A stretch of 59,986 bases of DNA from NCBI GenBank assembly GCA_011390515.1, contig JAABSJ010000007.1, positions 1 through 59,986 on the forward strand, given 5' to 3'. A program made the translations under genes and the position numbers. The notes under the pieces are model-generated. The model was given only the letters and a program-made list of their open reading frames with translations, had not been told where the DNA came from and searched no databases. Within the stretch, counting starts at the first letter, position 1, and every line of letters starts with the position of its first letter. Of the stretch, positions 44,401-53,453 are shown piece by piece. This stretch comes from Oscillatoria sp. GTDB taxonomy: Bacteria; Cyanobacteriota; Cyanobacteriia; Cyanobacteriales; Laspinemataceae.

Positions 44401-47056
44401 TATCGCCCGTATCCCAAGTGTCCCCGGGAGGGGTAATCTGGTAGGTGACGTTGATGCTATTGAAATTGCCGGTGTGATTGGGGGTGGCGATCGCCGTAAT
44501 GTCGAGATTTTCGTTATTCGGTCCTGTGACAATAATATCCCCAATATCCAGGGTACTCCAGTCGATCGCCCGGTTATCGGTAAAGGTGACGGTGAAACTG
44601 TAGGTTGTTCCGCCTGCAAGGGTCACCTCTTCGGCCATAAAGTCTTTAAAACTGGGCGGTATCGAGTCCGTCGGTCCAGGAGACCCGATATCTAACCCGC
44701 TATTGTCACCATCTAAGGTACTCTCATAAGCTTTGGCGACAACTTCCGTTTCCGTGGGAACACCGGGTTGACCGATCGCACTGGTTAACCAATTGCTACC
44801 ATCATTGTTGGCTTTTGTCAAGTCCTCTGCGGTGAAAGTGAGAGAATTTAAATACAAAGAAGCGCCAGGGGAGGGAGTCGGCCATAACTCAGTTGTGTCA
44901 TACGCCACCTCATCAATAGCCGAGGGAAACCCCAGGGTATAATAGCTATCAAAGCTCGGCCATAACCCAATGCGATCGCTCGTGTTGTCCAATTCAGACC
45001 AATTACTGACGGGAATCAGGGGAATATCTCCTGTATCCCATGCCGCCTTAAATGCAGCAGCAGACAGGTTGGCATTAAACAAAATTCCCGTTTTCTTCGG
45101 TGCGATCGTACCCCCAGCAATATTCCCCCCATTCGGGACAGCATTGGCACTGGCATTGGCAAAGACAAATCCAGTTAAATCCAGGGGTTGATCCGTCGGA
45201 TTGTAAATTTCCACCCACTCCCAGTCCGGTTCGTCACTGATGGGATGGTACATAATTTCCGTAATCACCGGGAGAAGCTGTTTCTCATAAGCGCCGATAT
45301 CGATCGCCTCCCCAACCTCGCGCTGGAATCCGGTGCCGCGTTGGTCAGTGCCTAACTGAGTCTCAATATAAGGATTGCCCAAATTAATAGCTGGAGACCC
45401 TAAAGTGAGGGCATGGGTTAAGGGAGACCCGGCAGGTGCGCCATTCAGTGCTAAAGTCGGATGGATGACATCAGTAATCTCAATCCCCCCGAGGGAAGCA
45501 AAGCTGTAATTTGTACCCGCATTTAACCCATTGCTGCCGGTCAAATCACCGATCAGGTTATACTCAGCTTCGTTAACGTTAGCGGAAACATCCCGATAGA
45601 CAACATCCGGGTTCTTGCTATTATCTTCGTTTCCGGCAACAATGGTATAGCTGAGATTGAGGCGAGTTCTGCCCTTTCCATTAAAGATGCCGCCCCCGTT
45701 GCCTGTGCCATTGGCATCACTATCAGCAACATTCAAGGCGATCGTGCTATGATTAACGATTAGATTTTTTGTGTTGTAGATCCCTCCCCCATCAATTGCC
45801 GCCCGGTTGTTGGAAATCGTAGAATTGGAGATAGACACAGTGCTCTCATCATTTTGGATGCCTCCACCCTGATTTCCAGCTTCATTGTCGTTAATAGTAG
45901 TCCCAATTACAATCAAGTTCTGGTTGCCGGTATGCCGGATTCCTCCCCCTTCATCCCCAGCGAAGTTGTTAGAAATGCGACTCTCGATAACCCTCAAAGT
46001 CCCGGCATTATTAATGCCTCCACCGTCATCATCCGCTTGGTTCTCAGTGATGGTACTCTGATTTAGGGTCAAAGTCCCCGCATTGTAAATCCCTCCCCCA
46101 TCACTTCCGTTGGGTTCCGTCGTACTATTGGCCCAACCCTTTTTAAGGGTTAAATTATTAAGGATGAGGTGAGCATCTTGCTCAATGTGAAAAATCCGAA
46201 AAGCGTCTTCAATCTTCTCTTCTCGAATGATTTCAGCCCCGTTTCCATTAATCGTGAGAGTACCTGTCTCAATTGAAGGTAAACCGTTGGCACCGAGGAT
46301 AAAATTATTAATGGCGGTGAGGGTATAGGTACCCCTTTCTAAATTGATGATCCTCTCTTGACCATTATTCTCCTTATTAGCCGCTTCAATTGCATCAATC
46401 AGTTCGGTAACATTTCCCACATTCACCGTATAGGGTTCTGGGAGTAAAGTGTTATAGGCAGCGATCGCCTCGGACTGGAAGGGCAAGGGGGCCTCAATGT
46501 TTCCCGTACTCACTTCTAGGGTCCAGTTGCCGTTCAATTCAGCACTGCCGGTTAAATCATCGGAGGCGGCAATATCCGCACCCGTCAACTCCGCTAGTTT
46601 TTGCAGGAAAGTAATCCCTGTATCCGAGGTCCCGACATTGCATCCATACAGTAAGATATCGGCCCCCTCACTCAGGGCCGCCCGCAGGATCTGCCATTGG
46701 GGAAGATAGGCATCCAGAGTCTCGGTATCCAGTTGCGTTGTCCCGAGTTGGACCTTGCCGGAACTGCCATGAGAGACCAGATGAATGCTGTCGATGCCGG
46801 TGCGACCCGCGATCGCCTCGATGATTTGGTCGATGCCATCGCGATCGCCATCAAGCACGATCGCCTCCGTATCCGGTGACAGGGCATCCAGTAGGGTTTG
46901 TTGCCCCCAAACCCCTGAATCGATAAAGACTAGGGTGCGGGACTCGGTTAAAGAAGGGGTTGCCTGGATTGGACGTTCTGGAATGGGATCTAGGCCATTA
47001 TACTGTTTTGAAAGCCTGGGCAAGAGGTTGACTGGGCGTGATTGTGGGTAGTTCAT
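41447..47056 (-). CDS. Giant DUF4347 / beta-helix / lamin-tail / RTX exoprotein
   Basis: 1869 residues, likely exported by type I secretion through its RTX end; there is no N-terminal signal peptide. Domains: DUF4347 (about 38-205; TLVFIDSGVWGQQTLLDAL, IHLVSHGSSGKVQLG, ILLYGCNVG); right-handed beta-helix with NNAGTLTLNQSTIT-type coils (about 210-590); lamin-tail domain (about 592-770; ITEIMYHPISDEPDWEWVEI); two or three Ig/cadherin-like domains (about 800-1125; TFTGTPAGTDIGTLTIIVTA); a Gly/Asn/Asp linker of NNPDIGTGTDGG repeats (about 1130-1370); and RTX calcium repeats GGNGNDTIHGGKDND (about 1445-1820). A short closing domain follows. Probably a surface or extracellular adhesin or structural protein. 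The secretion genes are not in the window. Confidence 0.92.
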   Translation of the reverse strand: MNYPQSRPVNLLPRLSKQYNGLDPIPERPIQATPSLTESRTLVFIDSGVWGQQTLLDALSPDTEAIVLDGDRDGIDQIIEAIAGRTGIDSIHLVSHGSSGKVQLGTTQLDTETLDAYLPQWQILRAALSEGADILLYGCNVGTSDTGITFLQKLAELTGADIAASDDLTGSAELNGNWTLEVSTGNIEAPLPFQSEAIAAYNTLLPEPYTVNVGNVTELIDAIEAANKENNGQERIINLERGTYTLTAINNFILGANGLPSIETGTLTINGNGAEIIREEKIEDAFRIFHIEQDAHLILNNLTLKKGWANSTTEPNGSDGGGIYNAGTLTLNQSTITENQADDDGGGINNAGTLRVIESRISNNFAGDEGGGIRHTGNQNLIVIGTTINDNEAGNQGGGIQNDESTVSISNSTISNNRAAIDGGGIYNTKNLIVNHSTIALNVADSDANGTGNGGGIFNGKGRTRLNLSYTIVAGNEDNSKNPDVVYRDVSANVNEAEYNLIGDLTGSNGLNAGTNYSFASLGGIEITDVIHPTLALNGAPAGSPLTHALTLGSPAINLGNPYIETQLGTDQRGTGFQREVGEAIDIGAYEKQLLPVITEIMYHPISDEPDWEWVEIYNPTDQPLDLTGFVFANASANAVPNGGNIAGGTIAPKKTGILFNANLSAAAFKAAWDTGDIPLIPVSNWSELDNTSDRIGLWPSFDSYYTLGFPSAIDEVAYDTTELWPTPSPGASLYLNSLTFTAEDLTKANNDGSNWLTSAIGQPGVPTETEVVAKAYESTLDGDNSGLDIGSPGPTDSIPPSFKDFMAEEVTLAGGTTYSFTVTFTDNRAIDWSTLDIGDIIVTGPNNENLDITAIATPNHTGNFNSINVTYQITPPGDTWDTGDNDTYTVTLQENEVTDTTGNAIASQELGRFVFNINTPPTLEPINQTGTKNTPFFFNPEYFTTQFTDSDGNTLQKISITSLPPNGTLFFDGNPIEITPDNPLEIPRIDIEKLSFVPDENFNGPVSFNWNGFDGTDYAETDSSVNLNINAPPILLNPLENQTTTPGTNFTFPIPENTFDDADIIYDDRLTYTVTLANGDPLPDWLTFNDDGTFTGTPAGTDIGTLTIIVTATDKSGASITDTFDLTIQPPNGGGGNPGGGNTNGGNTNGGNNPDTGTDGGNNPDIGSGTDGGTDGGNNPDIGTGTDGGNNPDIGTGTDGGSGSDGGTDGGNNPDIESGTDGGSGTDGGTDGGNNPDIGTGNDGGNNPDIGTGNDGGSGNDGGTDGGNNPDIGTGNDGGSGTDTGTDGGNNPDIGSGTDGGNNPDIGTGTDGGNNPDIGSGTDTGSGSDGGTDGGNNPDIGSGTDGGNNPDIGTGTDGGNNPGIDGGNGNSPLTPDSPVNADRPELENPTTNPPNGVPHTSSTNTCNLIPSDPSQNSGCKCPIPPPPEIIFYGPQDRPPVEIFLVGTEENDVIFGDDRHEGILGFAGHDFLWGKGGNDVLYGDTGDDYMLGGVGNDRPVGPGIERDRIEGGKGNDFINGNEGNDTLYGGRGNDIIHGGKDDDLIFGNLDNDILYGDLGNDTILGGNGSATPIGREGDRDLIFGNRGNDLINGNEGEDTIYSGKDDDIAYGGKDNDLIYGDLGNDILMGDLGDDSLFGGTSDPNVPDIGGRDLIYGGDGNDFINGNQGDDTLHGGNGNDTIHGGKDNDIVCGSAGDDLLFGDLGDDTLYGGDGNDTIRGGIGSDVPIGPIGDRDFLCAGAGDDWLEGNAGNDTLIGGSGNDTLYGGKDDDLLYGSDGDDFLSGDLGNDTLTGGAGRDRFVVQSGSGTDTITDFTPGEDGFVLGEGLTFNLLNFFSYQCGTAIALGDEILAIAQGIAPETMVADYFIPLT
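42950..43660 (-). repeat. Degenerate tandem repeat coding for NNPDIG(S/T)GTDGG
   Basis: About 700 bp of units such as GGATTATTTCCACCATCGGT and TCCGCTTCCGATATCG in variable order, encoding the flexible acidic Gly/Asn/Asp linker of the exoprotein. Long open frames on the other strand here (PPSVPVPISGLF) are artefacts of the repeat. Confidence 0.9.
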
Positions 47057-47522
47057 TGGAAATACATCCCTGGAAGATATAGTGTTGACAATCAGATAGA
47101 ACGCCTAACCTCCGTATTTTCACTAGGGGCTGGGTTCTTTGTAAATTAAGGCTTCACGATTTTGCTGGAAGAAAGAAAAACTAGATCACCCTTGATATGA
47201 TCTAGTATAGTCCGTAGATACACGGGGATGGGTTGCACCCCTCAACTAAATGCCTGATTAACCCTCTCTCGCCAACCTTTAGAGGTGCAAAGGGTTTTTC
47301 ATCGCACGGATCTAGGGCGAGGCAAAAGGGTTTACCAGGTCCTGTGCGGATTATTACGGATCCAACATAAAATAAAAGACAACGCCCTCGGAACTTTGAA
47401 GCGTGGCCCTAGGGCGGTCAGGATTGGGGGCTAAACGGGGACTTATCCGTGCCACAATCCGAGCGATCGCCGGATCAGCGGCAATTCCGTCTATCCAAAT
47501 CAGGAGACTCTCTCACTCAACG
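47057..47522. other. Intergenic region between the exoprotein and the dipeptidase
   Basis: Holds the promoters of two divergent genes. A small hairpin ACTAGATCA / TGATCTAGT with a 9-nt loop lies at 47180-47206. The open frame upstream of the dipeptidase ATG (47403-47522) lacks family sequence. No RNA gene recognised. Confidence 0.5.
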
Positions 47523-48212
47523 ATGAAACCCTATCAACACATCCCCATTCTTGACTGTGGCGAACCCTTGGTGGCGATTCCTGGGGATCAGGTTGCCCTC
47601 CTGTTGCCTCATCCTTATGAACGCTTGGGCGCACCTTACGCAGGGCGATCGCCCTTTTATCTGCGCCAAGGGGTACTGACGGGTTTAATCCAAGCACAAA
47701 CCGACCTCCAGGAGCAATATCCCCAATGGCAGATTTTAATTTTTGATGCCTATCGGCCTATTGCCGTACAGCAGTTTATGGTAGACTATGCCTTCATGGA
47801 ACAGGTGCGATCGCAAGGATTGGATCCGGAGGAATTAAGCCCCTCTGAGCGTCAAGAAATTTTAGCTCAAGTGTATCAATTTTGGGCCGTCCCCAGTCTG
47901 GACCCCGCCACCCCTCCCCCTCATGCCACAGGGGCTGCCGTGGATGTTACCTTAGTAGATGAGGGGGGTATCGCCGTGGAGATGGGTTCCCCCATTGACG
48001 AAATCTCACCGCGATCGCATCCTGACTATTTTGCAAATAGTAGCAGTCCGACTCACCAAGACTATCACAATCATCGCCAAATTTTGGCCCAAGCGATGCA
48101 ACAAGCTGGATTTGCTCAACATCCCAATGAATGGTGGCATTTCTGTAAAGGGGACCAAATGTGGGCCTGGTTAACGGACCAAGAGACGGCCTTTTATGGC
48201 AGAGTTGAGTAA
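47523..48212 (+). CDS. D-alanyl-D-alanine dipeptidase (VanX/DdpX family)
   Basis: 229 residues from the ATG at 47523 (MKPYQHIPILDCGEPLVAIP). The zinc-site motifs are intact: PHATGAAVDVTLVD (the SxHxxGxAxD motif, with His and Asp ligands) and NEWWHFCKGD (catalytic Glu and His ligand). IFDAYRPIAVQQFMV is the conserved Arg region that stabilises the transition state. In bacteria without vancomycin-resistance genes such enzymes recycle D-Ala-D-Ala from peptidoglycan. No van regulatory or ligase genes are nearby, so recycling is the more likely role. No signal peptide: cytosolic. Confidence 0.92.
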   Translation: MKPYQHIPILDCGEPLVAIPGDQVALLLPHPYERLGAPYAGRSPFYLRQGVLTGLIQAQTDLQEQYPQWQILIFDAYRPIAVQQFMVDYAFMEQVRSQGLDPEELSPSERQEILAQVYQFWAVPSLDPATPPPHATGAAVDVTLVDEGGIAVEMGSPIDEISPRSHPDYFANSSSPTHQDYHNHRQILAQAMQQAGFAQHPNEWWHFCKGDQMWAWLTDQETAFYGRVE

Positions 48213-48280
48213 ATTTAGTATAAGGGCGGGGTTTCATAGTCCCGCCTCAGCGCTTATGGCTGTTGGAAATTGATTTTTGA

Positions 48281-48384
48281 CTACGAACATTAGAGAACGA
48301 CTGAAGTCGTTACTACGAACATTAGAGAACGACTGAAGTCGTTACTACGAACATTAGAGAACGACTGAAGTCGTTACTACGAAC
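48281..48384. repeat. 32-bp tandem repeat with AACGACTGAAGTCGTT core, three copies
   Basis: Three exact units of CTACGAACATTAGAGAACGA plus CTGAAGTCGTTA, then a partial CTACGAAC. Same palindromic core as 32074-32204 but with a different spacer (32 instead of 35 bp). Confidence 0.9.
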
Positions 48385-48385
48385 A

Positions 48386-48436
48386 ATCCACCCCATCTCC
48401 CCCATCCTCCCCATCCTCCCCATCCTCCCCATCTCC
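48386..48436. repeat. CCATCCTCC minisatellite
   Basis: Runs of CCCCATC and CTCCCCATC units directly before the end of the histidine-kinase gene. Relatives lie at 19158-19199, 19398-19452 and 32033-32071. Confidence 0.85.
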
Positions 48437-48438
48437 AC

Positions 48439-50784
48439 TCACGCGCAGCGACTTTTAACGTAGGGTTGTTTAGCGGGAATTTGAATTAAAAACTCAGTAC
48501 CCTGGCCGGGTTCTGAGTCACATTTGAGTACACCGCCATGTTTATCGACGACAATTTTATAACTAATGGAGAGGCCGAGTCCGGTCCCTTTGCCTACGGG
48601 TTTGGTGGTAAAGAAGGGGTCAAATAGGCGTTTTTTGACTTCTTCCGTCATACCGGGTCCGTTATCGCGAATGCGAATGGCGACTTCGGTGGGGTTGCCG
48701 AGGGCATCGGTTTTTACGATGTCGGTGCTGATTGTAATAATATGAGGTGCGCCTTGATTTTCCAGGGCATCCATTGCATTGGTGAGAATGTTCATAAAGA
48801 CTTGATTGAGTTGTCCGGCGTAACATTCCACTTTGGGGAGTGTTCCGTATTCTTTGATGAGTTCAACGCCGGGGTCTTTGCCTTTGGGTTTCCAGCGGTT
48901 GTGCAAAATCAGGAGGGTGTTATCAATGCCTTCATGAATGTCTACGGGCTTCATTTCGGCTTCATCGAGTCGAGAGAAGTTGCGCAAGGAGACGACAATT
49001 TGACGAATGCGATCGGCACCCATCTGCATGGAGGCGAGGATTTTAGGGAGATCTTCGAGGAGGAAGTCGAGGTCGATATCTTCGGAGACTTCGAGAACTT
49101 CAGGGGCGGGATTGGGGTAGAGTTCTTGATAGACTTCGATTAGGTGCAGCAGGTCTTGGGTGTAGTTGTTGGCATGGACGAGGTTGCCGGTGATGAAGTT
49201 AACGGGGTTGTTGATTTCGTGGGCGATGCCTGCGACCATTTGTCCCAAGCTGGACATTTTTTCGGTTTGGATTAACTGGGCTTGGGTTTGTTTGAGGTTT
49301 TGCAGGGCAACGCTGAGTTGTTGGGCTTGGGTTTGGGCGGCGAGGGCGGCGGCGTGGGTTTGGGCGTAGAGTTCGGCTTGGTCGATCGCCAGGGCGAGTT
49401 GGTCTACGACGCCTTGGAGGAGTTCGATTTCGCTATCGGTCCAGGGGCGGGGTTCGCTATGGCTACAGACGACGGCCCCGAGTTGACCGGAACGGGTTTC
49501 TAAGGGGAGGAGGAGGACGGAGACAATTCCCATGTCACAGAAGAGGGTGCGGGTTTTGTCGTCTAAGTCGGGGCTGCTATCGAGGCGATCGCTTCGCAAG
49601 GATTCTAGGTCCCGAATTTTCTGGGTGAGGGGGCCGCTGAGGGAGGCAGGGTATTCGCACAGGAGGTTTTTTTTGTTGGGCGATCGCGATTCATGGGTGA
49701 CGGTGAGACTGGGCTGAAGCGGATGAGGCAAGTACCACAAAAAGTGACAGCGGTCAATTTGTAAGAGGGAGTGAATTTCGGTGACGGCGGTTTCGAGGAT
49801 GGTGTCGAGGTCGAGGGAGTTGCGAATCTGACTGGCAAGGCGGAATAGCAAGCCTTCACGACGGGAGAGGAGGGCTTCCCGGGTGCGATCGCGATCGATG
49901 GCTAGGGCTAAGGTGCTGGCGACCCAGATTAAGATATTTTGGACGGACTCGCTGACCCCATTCTCGATGACGACGGCCATGACGCCACAGATCTGGTCAT
50001 CGATGATTAAGGGTTGCAGTAAGCAATCCGGTTGGAGTGCACAATTTTCTAAGCTGTCGTTTTTGCCTTGTTCTCTTTGGCGAACCAAACAGCCGGTGTA
50101 AGTTTTGCGGGTTTGAGCGACGGTGCCAATCTGGGTTTGTCCGAGGGGAATGCGATCGGGGAACAGTTCCTGGTCCAGGGGAATCCCGTCGGTTGATCGC
50201 ATCTCTAGTTCTTTGAGGGCCGGATTCAAGGTCCAAACTGCGGCGGAGGTGGCTTCTAAATACTCCACGATCGCCCTCATGATCGCAGGGAACAGGGTTT
50301 CTAAGGGTCCTCCGTTGGCGATGATTCGCCCAATCTGAGCGCTGAACCCATAGAGGCGACTGCTATTCAGGGGATTGTCTTCGAGTTGGTTTTGGGGGGT
50401 CACATTTTGGAAATACACGGATAAACCTTCGGAGTTTGGGTAGGCTTGCATTTTTAAACACCGTCCCAGATAAAATGCCTCAGCGGTGACCGTCCGTGCC
50501 TCACCGAGGGCGCGTCGGTACTCCTCTATCAATTTAGACTGATTCTTCCATTGGCCTAATTCTTGCCAAATATTTCTACCCACTAAAAGATGCCTGGGTT
50601 TGCCTAAAATTTCTTCCCCCTGGGGGTTGATTTCGGTAAAATTCCACTCGCGATCCAGTCGAAAATAACCCACATTTTTTAGATCTTCCCCCCAGGCGAT
50701 CGCACAGGTATCGTTAGAGGTCCTGACCATCTTGGCATCTGGTGGTTGAGGATCACAGGACTTGGTGTTACTCGTTTTATCCAT
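48439..50784 (-). CDS. Sensor histidine kinase (PAS-GAF-GAF-HisKA-HATPase)
   Basis: 781 residues from the ATG at 50784 (MDKTSNTKSCD). PAS domain at about 35-140 (VGYFRLDREWNFTEINPQGE); GAF at about 155-305 (AVWTLNPALKELEMRS, CGVMAVVIENG); second GAF at about 320-475 (ICR-type IDRCHFLWYLP, LLLPLETRSGQLGAVVCSH). A coiled coil is followed by the phospho-acceptor H522 in VAGIAHEINNPVNFI, and an HATPase domain with N box LNQVFMNILTNAMDAL, G1 IRDNGPGMT, FDPFFTTKPVG and G2 GKGTGLGLSISY. No TM segment: a cytosolic sensor. The start is chosen because it overlaps the stop of the upstream ORF (ATGGATAA), implying coupled translation. No response regulator is adjacent. Confidence 0.9.
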   Translation of the reverse strand: MDKTSNTKSCDPQPPDAKMVRTSNDTCAIAWGEDLKNVGYFRLDREWNFTEINPQGEEILGKPRHLLVGRNIWQELGQWKNQSKLIEEYRRALGEARTVTAEAFYLGRCLKMQAYPNSEGLSVYFQNVTPQNQLEDNPLNSSRLYGFSAQIGRIIANGGPLETLFPAIMRAIVEYLEATSAAVWTLNPALKELEMRSTDGIPLDQELFPDRIPLGQTQIGTVAQTRKTYTGCLVRQREQGKNDSLENCALQPDCLLQPLIIDDQICGVMAVVIENGVSESVQNILIWVASTLALAIDRDRTREALLSRREGLLFRLASQIRNSLDLDTILETAVTEIHSLLQIDRCHFLWYLPHPLQPSLTVTHESRSPNKKNLLCEYPASLSGPLTQKIRDLESLRSDRLDSSPDLDDKTRTLFCDMGIVSVLLLPLETRSGQLGAVVCSHSEPRPWTDSEIELLQGVVDQLALAIDQAELYAQTHAAALAAQTQAQQLSVALQNLKQTQAQLIQTEKMSSLGQMVAGIAHEINNPVNFITGNLVHANNYTQDLLHLIEVYQELYPNPAPEVLEVSEDIDLDFLLEDLPKILASMQMGADRIRQIVVSLRNFSRLDEAEMKPVDIHEGIDNTLLILHNRWKPKGKDPGVELIKEYGTLPKVECYAGQLNQVFMNILTNAMDALENQGAPHIITISTDIVKTDALGNPTEVAIRIRDNGPGMTEEVKKRLFDPFFTTKPVGKGTGLGLSISYKIVVDKHGGVLKCDSEPGQGTEFLIQIPAKQPYVKSRCA

Positions 50785-51400
50785 GACGATTCCATCTATG
50801 TACAGGAGTGCTACCCCAGGACCCAACATTCTGCGCTGGCGATCGCCATTCAGCAGATCGTCGCTTAAGACACACCCATTCCCCGATGTCATCCCCTGGT
50901 ATTCTGCCCCAGTCCCAGGAAAACCCTCGCGGCAGAATCAAAGCGTCTCTGATTTCCGGATCAACTCGGGTACAGTCCTCCGAATGTATCAAACTGACGT
51001 AATAGAGTAAGGTTTGATCCACAACTGGAGAACCATTTCTATTTGAGACCACTTCTAAATGCTGTTCCTCCAGGGTTGGACCCCTGTGACTCTCGATCAA
51101 CTCCCGGATGCTTTTGATCGCCACCCCAGCATCAACCCAATTTTTTGGCTTTTGCTTGACTGCTCGGCCTATTATGGACAGTTTTACCACAAATGGAATC
51201 ACCGAGGATGAATAACCTCGCATCCCCCTCCATGCCGGTTGATTTCCCCGCACCAAACAAAGGACGGCCCGAGGGCTGTAGCTACTGTGATCGGTCCATC
51301 TTCTGAGTTCCTTCCAGGCCAGGGTCCTGGAAAGACCGATTGACAATTGATCCCTCCCGTTATTTTTGATTTGTTCTTGACTTGGCACTGGTCCTTTCAT
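50777..51400 (-). CDS. Unknown 207-aa protein coupled to the histidine kinase
   Basis: An uninterrupted frame on the kinase strand, with GGGAGGGAT about 10 bases before its ATG. Its TAA overlaps the kinase start by 8 bp (ATGGATAA), a typical operon junction, which is the main reason to believe it. It has a basic N-terminal half (KELRRWTDHSSYSPRAVLCL) and a more protein-like C-terminal half (IKSIRELIESHRGPTLEEQH, VDQTLLYYVSLIHSEDCTRV). No family recognised. It might bind or regulate the kinase; equally it may be a chance open frame. Confidence 0.5.
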   Translation of the reverse strand: MKGPVPSQEQIKNNGRDQLSIGLSRTLAWKELRRWTDHSSYSPRAVLCLVRGNQPAWRGMRGYSSSVIPFVVKLSIIGRAVKQKPKNWVDAGVAIKSIRELIESHRGPTLEEQHLEVVSNRNGSPVVDQTLLYYVSLIHSEDCTRVDPEIRDALILPRGFSWDWGRIPGDDIGEWVCLKRRSAEWRSPAQNVGSWGSTPVHRWNRHG

Positions 51401-52127
51401 CTGAAGGTATCCCTCCCCAAATTAGAAACTGCCAGTCTTGCTGACTGGACTGTAGCTTTTTATCATGGATTGGATTGCCCGGTACTGAGTTAATTTTACG
51501 GGAAATCACCCCCACTCGATCCGGGGAAATTGCGGATTAAGGATTAATTTTAAAAAAGCGCAGATGCAGCCATCCTTGTCAATTTTAGCTAAGGTATTTT
51601 CCCGAGCGCTATATTTATAGCCGACCGTTTTATTCCCTCTTTCATCCTCTCCTATCATCTAGTATGTCTTTTTTGTTTCTTTTTTTTAAACTATTTAATA
51701 AAAATTAACTTTTGGTAAAACTCACTCGGGCTGGGTCAAGGATCTAAGGGAGAGGACAACTCCTGCGTTGCCGATGCGCGTTAAATTTTTACTCGAAGAA
51801 AAGCCGAGTTTAAAATACCTAATGATATCAACAAAAAATCCTTGATGTCAAGGAATCCTAACGAATAAAGCTGGAACCCAATCCGAGGCGATCGCCCCGG
51901 GCTGCGGTCACTCGGTCCACTCACCCTAACCGGGTCTTTTTGGACCTGGATAGACCACGGGAACGGGCTTCTCCCCTGGGAAAGAAATCCTCCAATCCAC
52001 ACACTCCCGCCTGTGTTTTTGATAATCGCACTGGATGTTTACCCGATACCGGGGAGTTGTGAACCGACCTGATCTCAATGCAAAGAAACGATAAAGAAAA
52101 AATCAGTCTTTGTAAAGAAATCATAAA

Positions 52128-52343
52128 CTATTTTTCCGGCATTATTTCCGGGATTTCACCAGGCAGAGGGATATGAATCAGCCCCTCTGCCCTGTGATCT
52201 GTAGCCTCATTCCACAACCCAAGACAACGCTCATACTTTTCGGCGGTGGGGGAACCTTTGATGCAGAACAGTATCCCTTTTGACGGGGGTTCTGCGGGGA
52301 TCACTGCGGTTGAATGCATTCGGATCCAATCAGCTAAATCCAT
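52128..52343 (-). CDS. Possible small protein, 71 aa, unknown
   Basis: Frame MDLADWIRMHSTAVIPAEPP to IPEIMPEK, with balanced amino-acid use (TAEKYERCLGLWNEATDHRA). No domain or family recognised and no strong ribosome site. It may be a fragment of a longer lost gene. Confidence 0.3.
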   Translation of the reverse strand: MDLADWIRMHSTAVIPAEPPSKGILFCIKGSPTAEKYERCLGLWNEATDHRAEGLIHIPLPGEIPEIMPEK

Positions 52344-53261
52344 CGGGGAATCCCATTCCTAAACTAGGGAATGATCCATAACCTGGCCTCAAACGAAGAA
52401 CCTCCTCATCCCGTTACTGTTTTCAGGGTGGTCCATTCAGACTTCCCACTCCATTGCTCGCTCGTATCCCTTGGGGAACTTTTAAGCTTCTCCCGTATCC
52501 TCGAACTCATCGGTTTTTACGACTGATGTACCCGAACAGTTGACAAGGGGTTTCCTACTCTCGGGCATGGCTGATGATCTTGATTTTCTGGGGAGTTCAC
52601 CCTGATGAATTGGAAGATTTGCTGACTTAATCCGAGTAGATTGTCACTTTTTACCCCCATGCTTCTGAGTCAATTCTCAGGTTGAGGACCGAAGTATTAT
52701 TCTGTAGTTGAGGAATAATACTGGATTAAATCAAAGTAAGGCGGGTCTCCTGGATGCTTTCCGAGATCAGAGTCAGTGGTTTTTCTTTAAAAAAATAGCA
52801 CCTGCTGGACTTCATCCCCCTTTGCCCAGCTTGTTTACAGGAGAATCGCTGTTCGGGTTACAAGCCCCTAAAAGTCAGGAATCAGTCTGGATCAAACCAT
52901 GAAAAAATGTAAATTTTGTATTAAGTTTTATGACCTCTCGGGTTCAGCTTCGATTCCCTAGCCCATGTTTTCAGCCAAAGTATTAAGAGATACTTAAAAA
53001 GTTCAGAAAGTGATCTATAAAACAAAACATCAGTCAAGTATCAGGTACAAAGGAGGAAGATATCTAAAATCGGGTTGCCCAAGAGGTAGGCGAAGTCAAA
53101 ACTTTCTCAAAATTCACGAATCACAGATCTCAAGTTGTTAAAGGGATGCTGATCAGATGAAGAAAGGAACGGCTTGTCACTCCAATGATGCCCAATAGAG
53201 TCTTGAAGGAGAACTCACGAATCGAAAGGAATATCCGGAAAACCGAGTTTTCAGCAACCCA

Positions 53262-53351
53262 GTGTCAGAGAATTTTACGATCGCCCAGGGGGAAGCCCCT
53301 CAGTTAGCACAGCCGGACCCAGAAGGGTTAGATGCTTCACCGATTCCATAA
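53262..53351 (+). pseudogene. Coding-like scrap upstream of the second kinase
   Basis: From GTG 53262 the frame reads MSENFTIAQGEAPQLAQPDP then EGLDASPIP and stops. The frame stays open further upstream without a start codon (LTNRKEYPENRVFSNP). It looks like the tail of a lost protein or a 29-aa peptide. Confidence 0.2.
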
Positions 53352-53453
53352 CCAGAATCAAGCCAAGCTAATTAGAGAAATTGTTTAAAAGTAAAGCCTG
53401 GGGCCACAGAGTGCAATTGTGCGGAAATATTTAAGTAGAGGAAGTTATTAGCT

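Larger units (their letters stand above)
51401..53453. other. Two-kilobase low-coding region between the two kinases
   Basis: No long gene. Several short coding-like pieces on both strands suggest decayed genes: the 71-codon minus-strand ORF at 52128-52343, a 29-codon piece at 53262-53351, and a good ribosome site AAAGGAGGAAG at 53048-53058 with no gene behind it. A T/A-rich stretch at 51660-51720 may be a promoter. No insertion-sequence remnant was recognised. Confidence 0.5.

Noticed and set aside
47523-48212. VanX-type dipeptidase as evidence of a vancomycin-resistance cluster
   Set aside because: No D-Ala-D-Lac ligase, VanH or VanRS-type genes are nearby; a peptidoglycan recycling role fits better.
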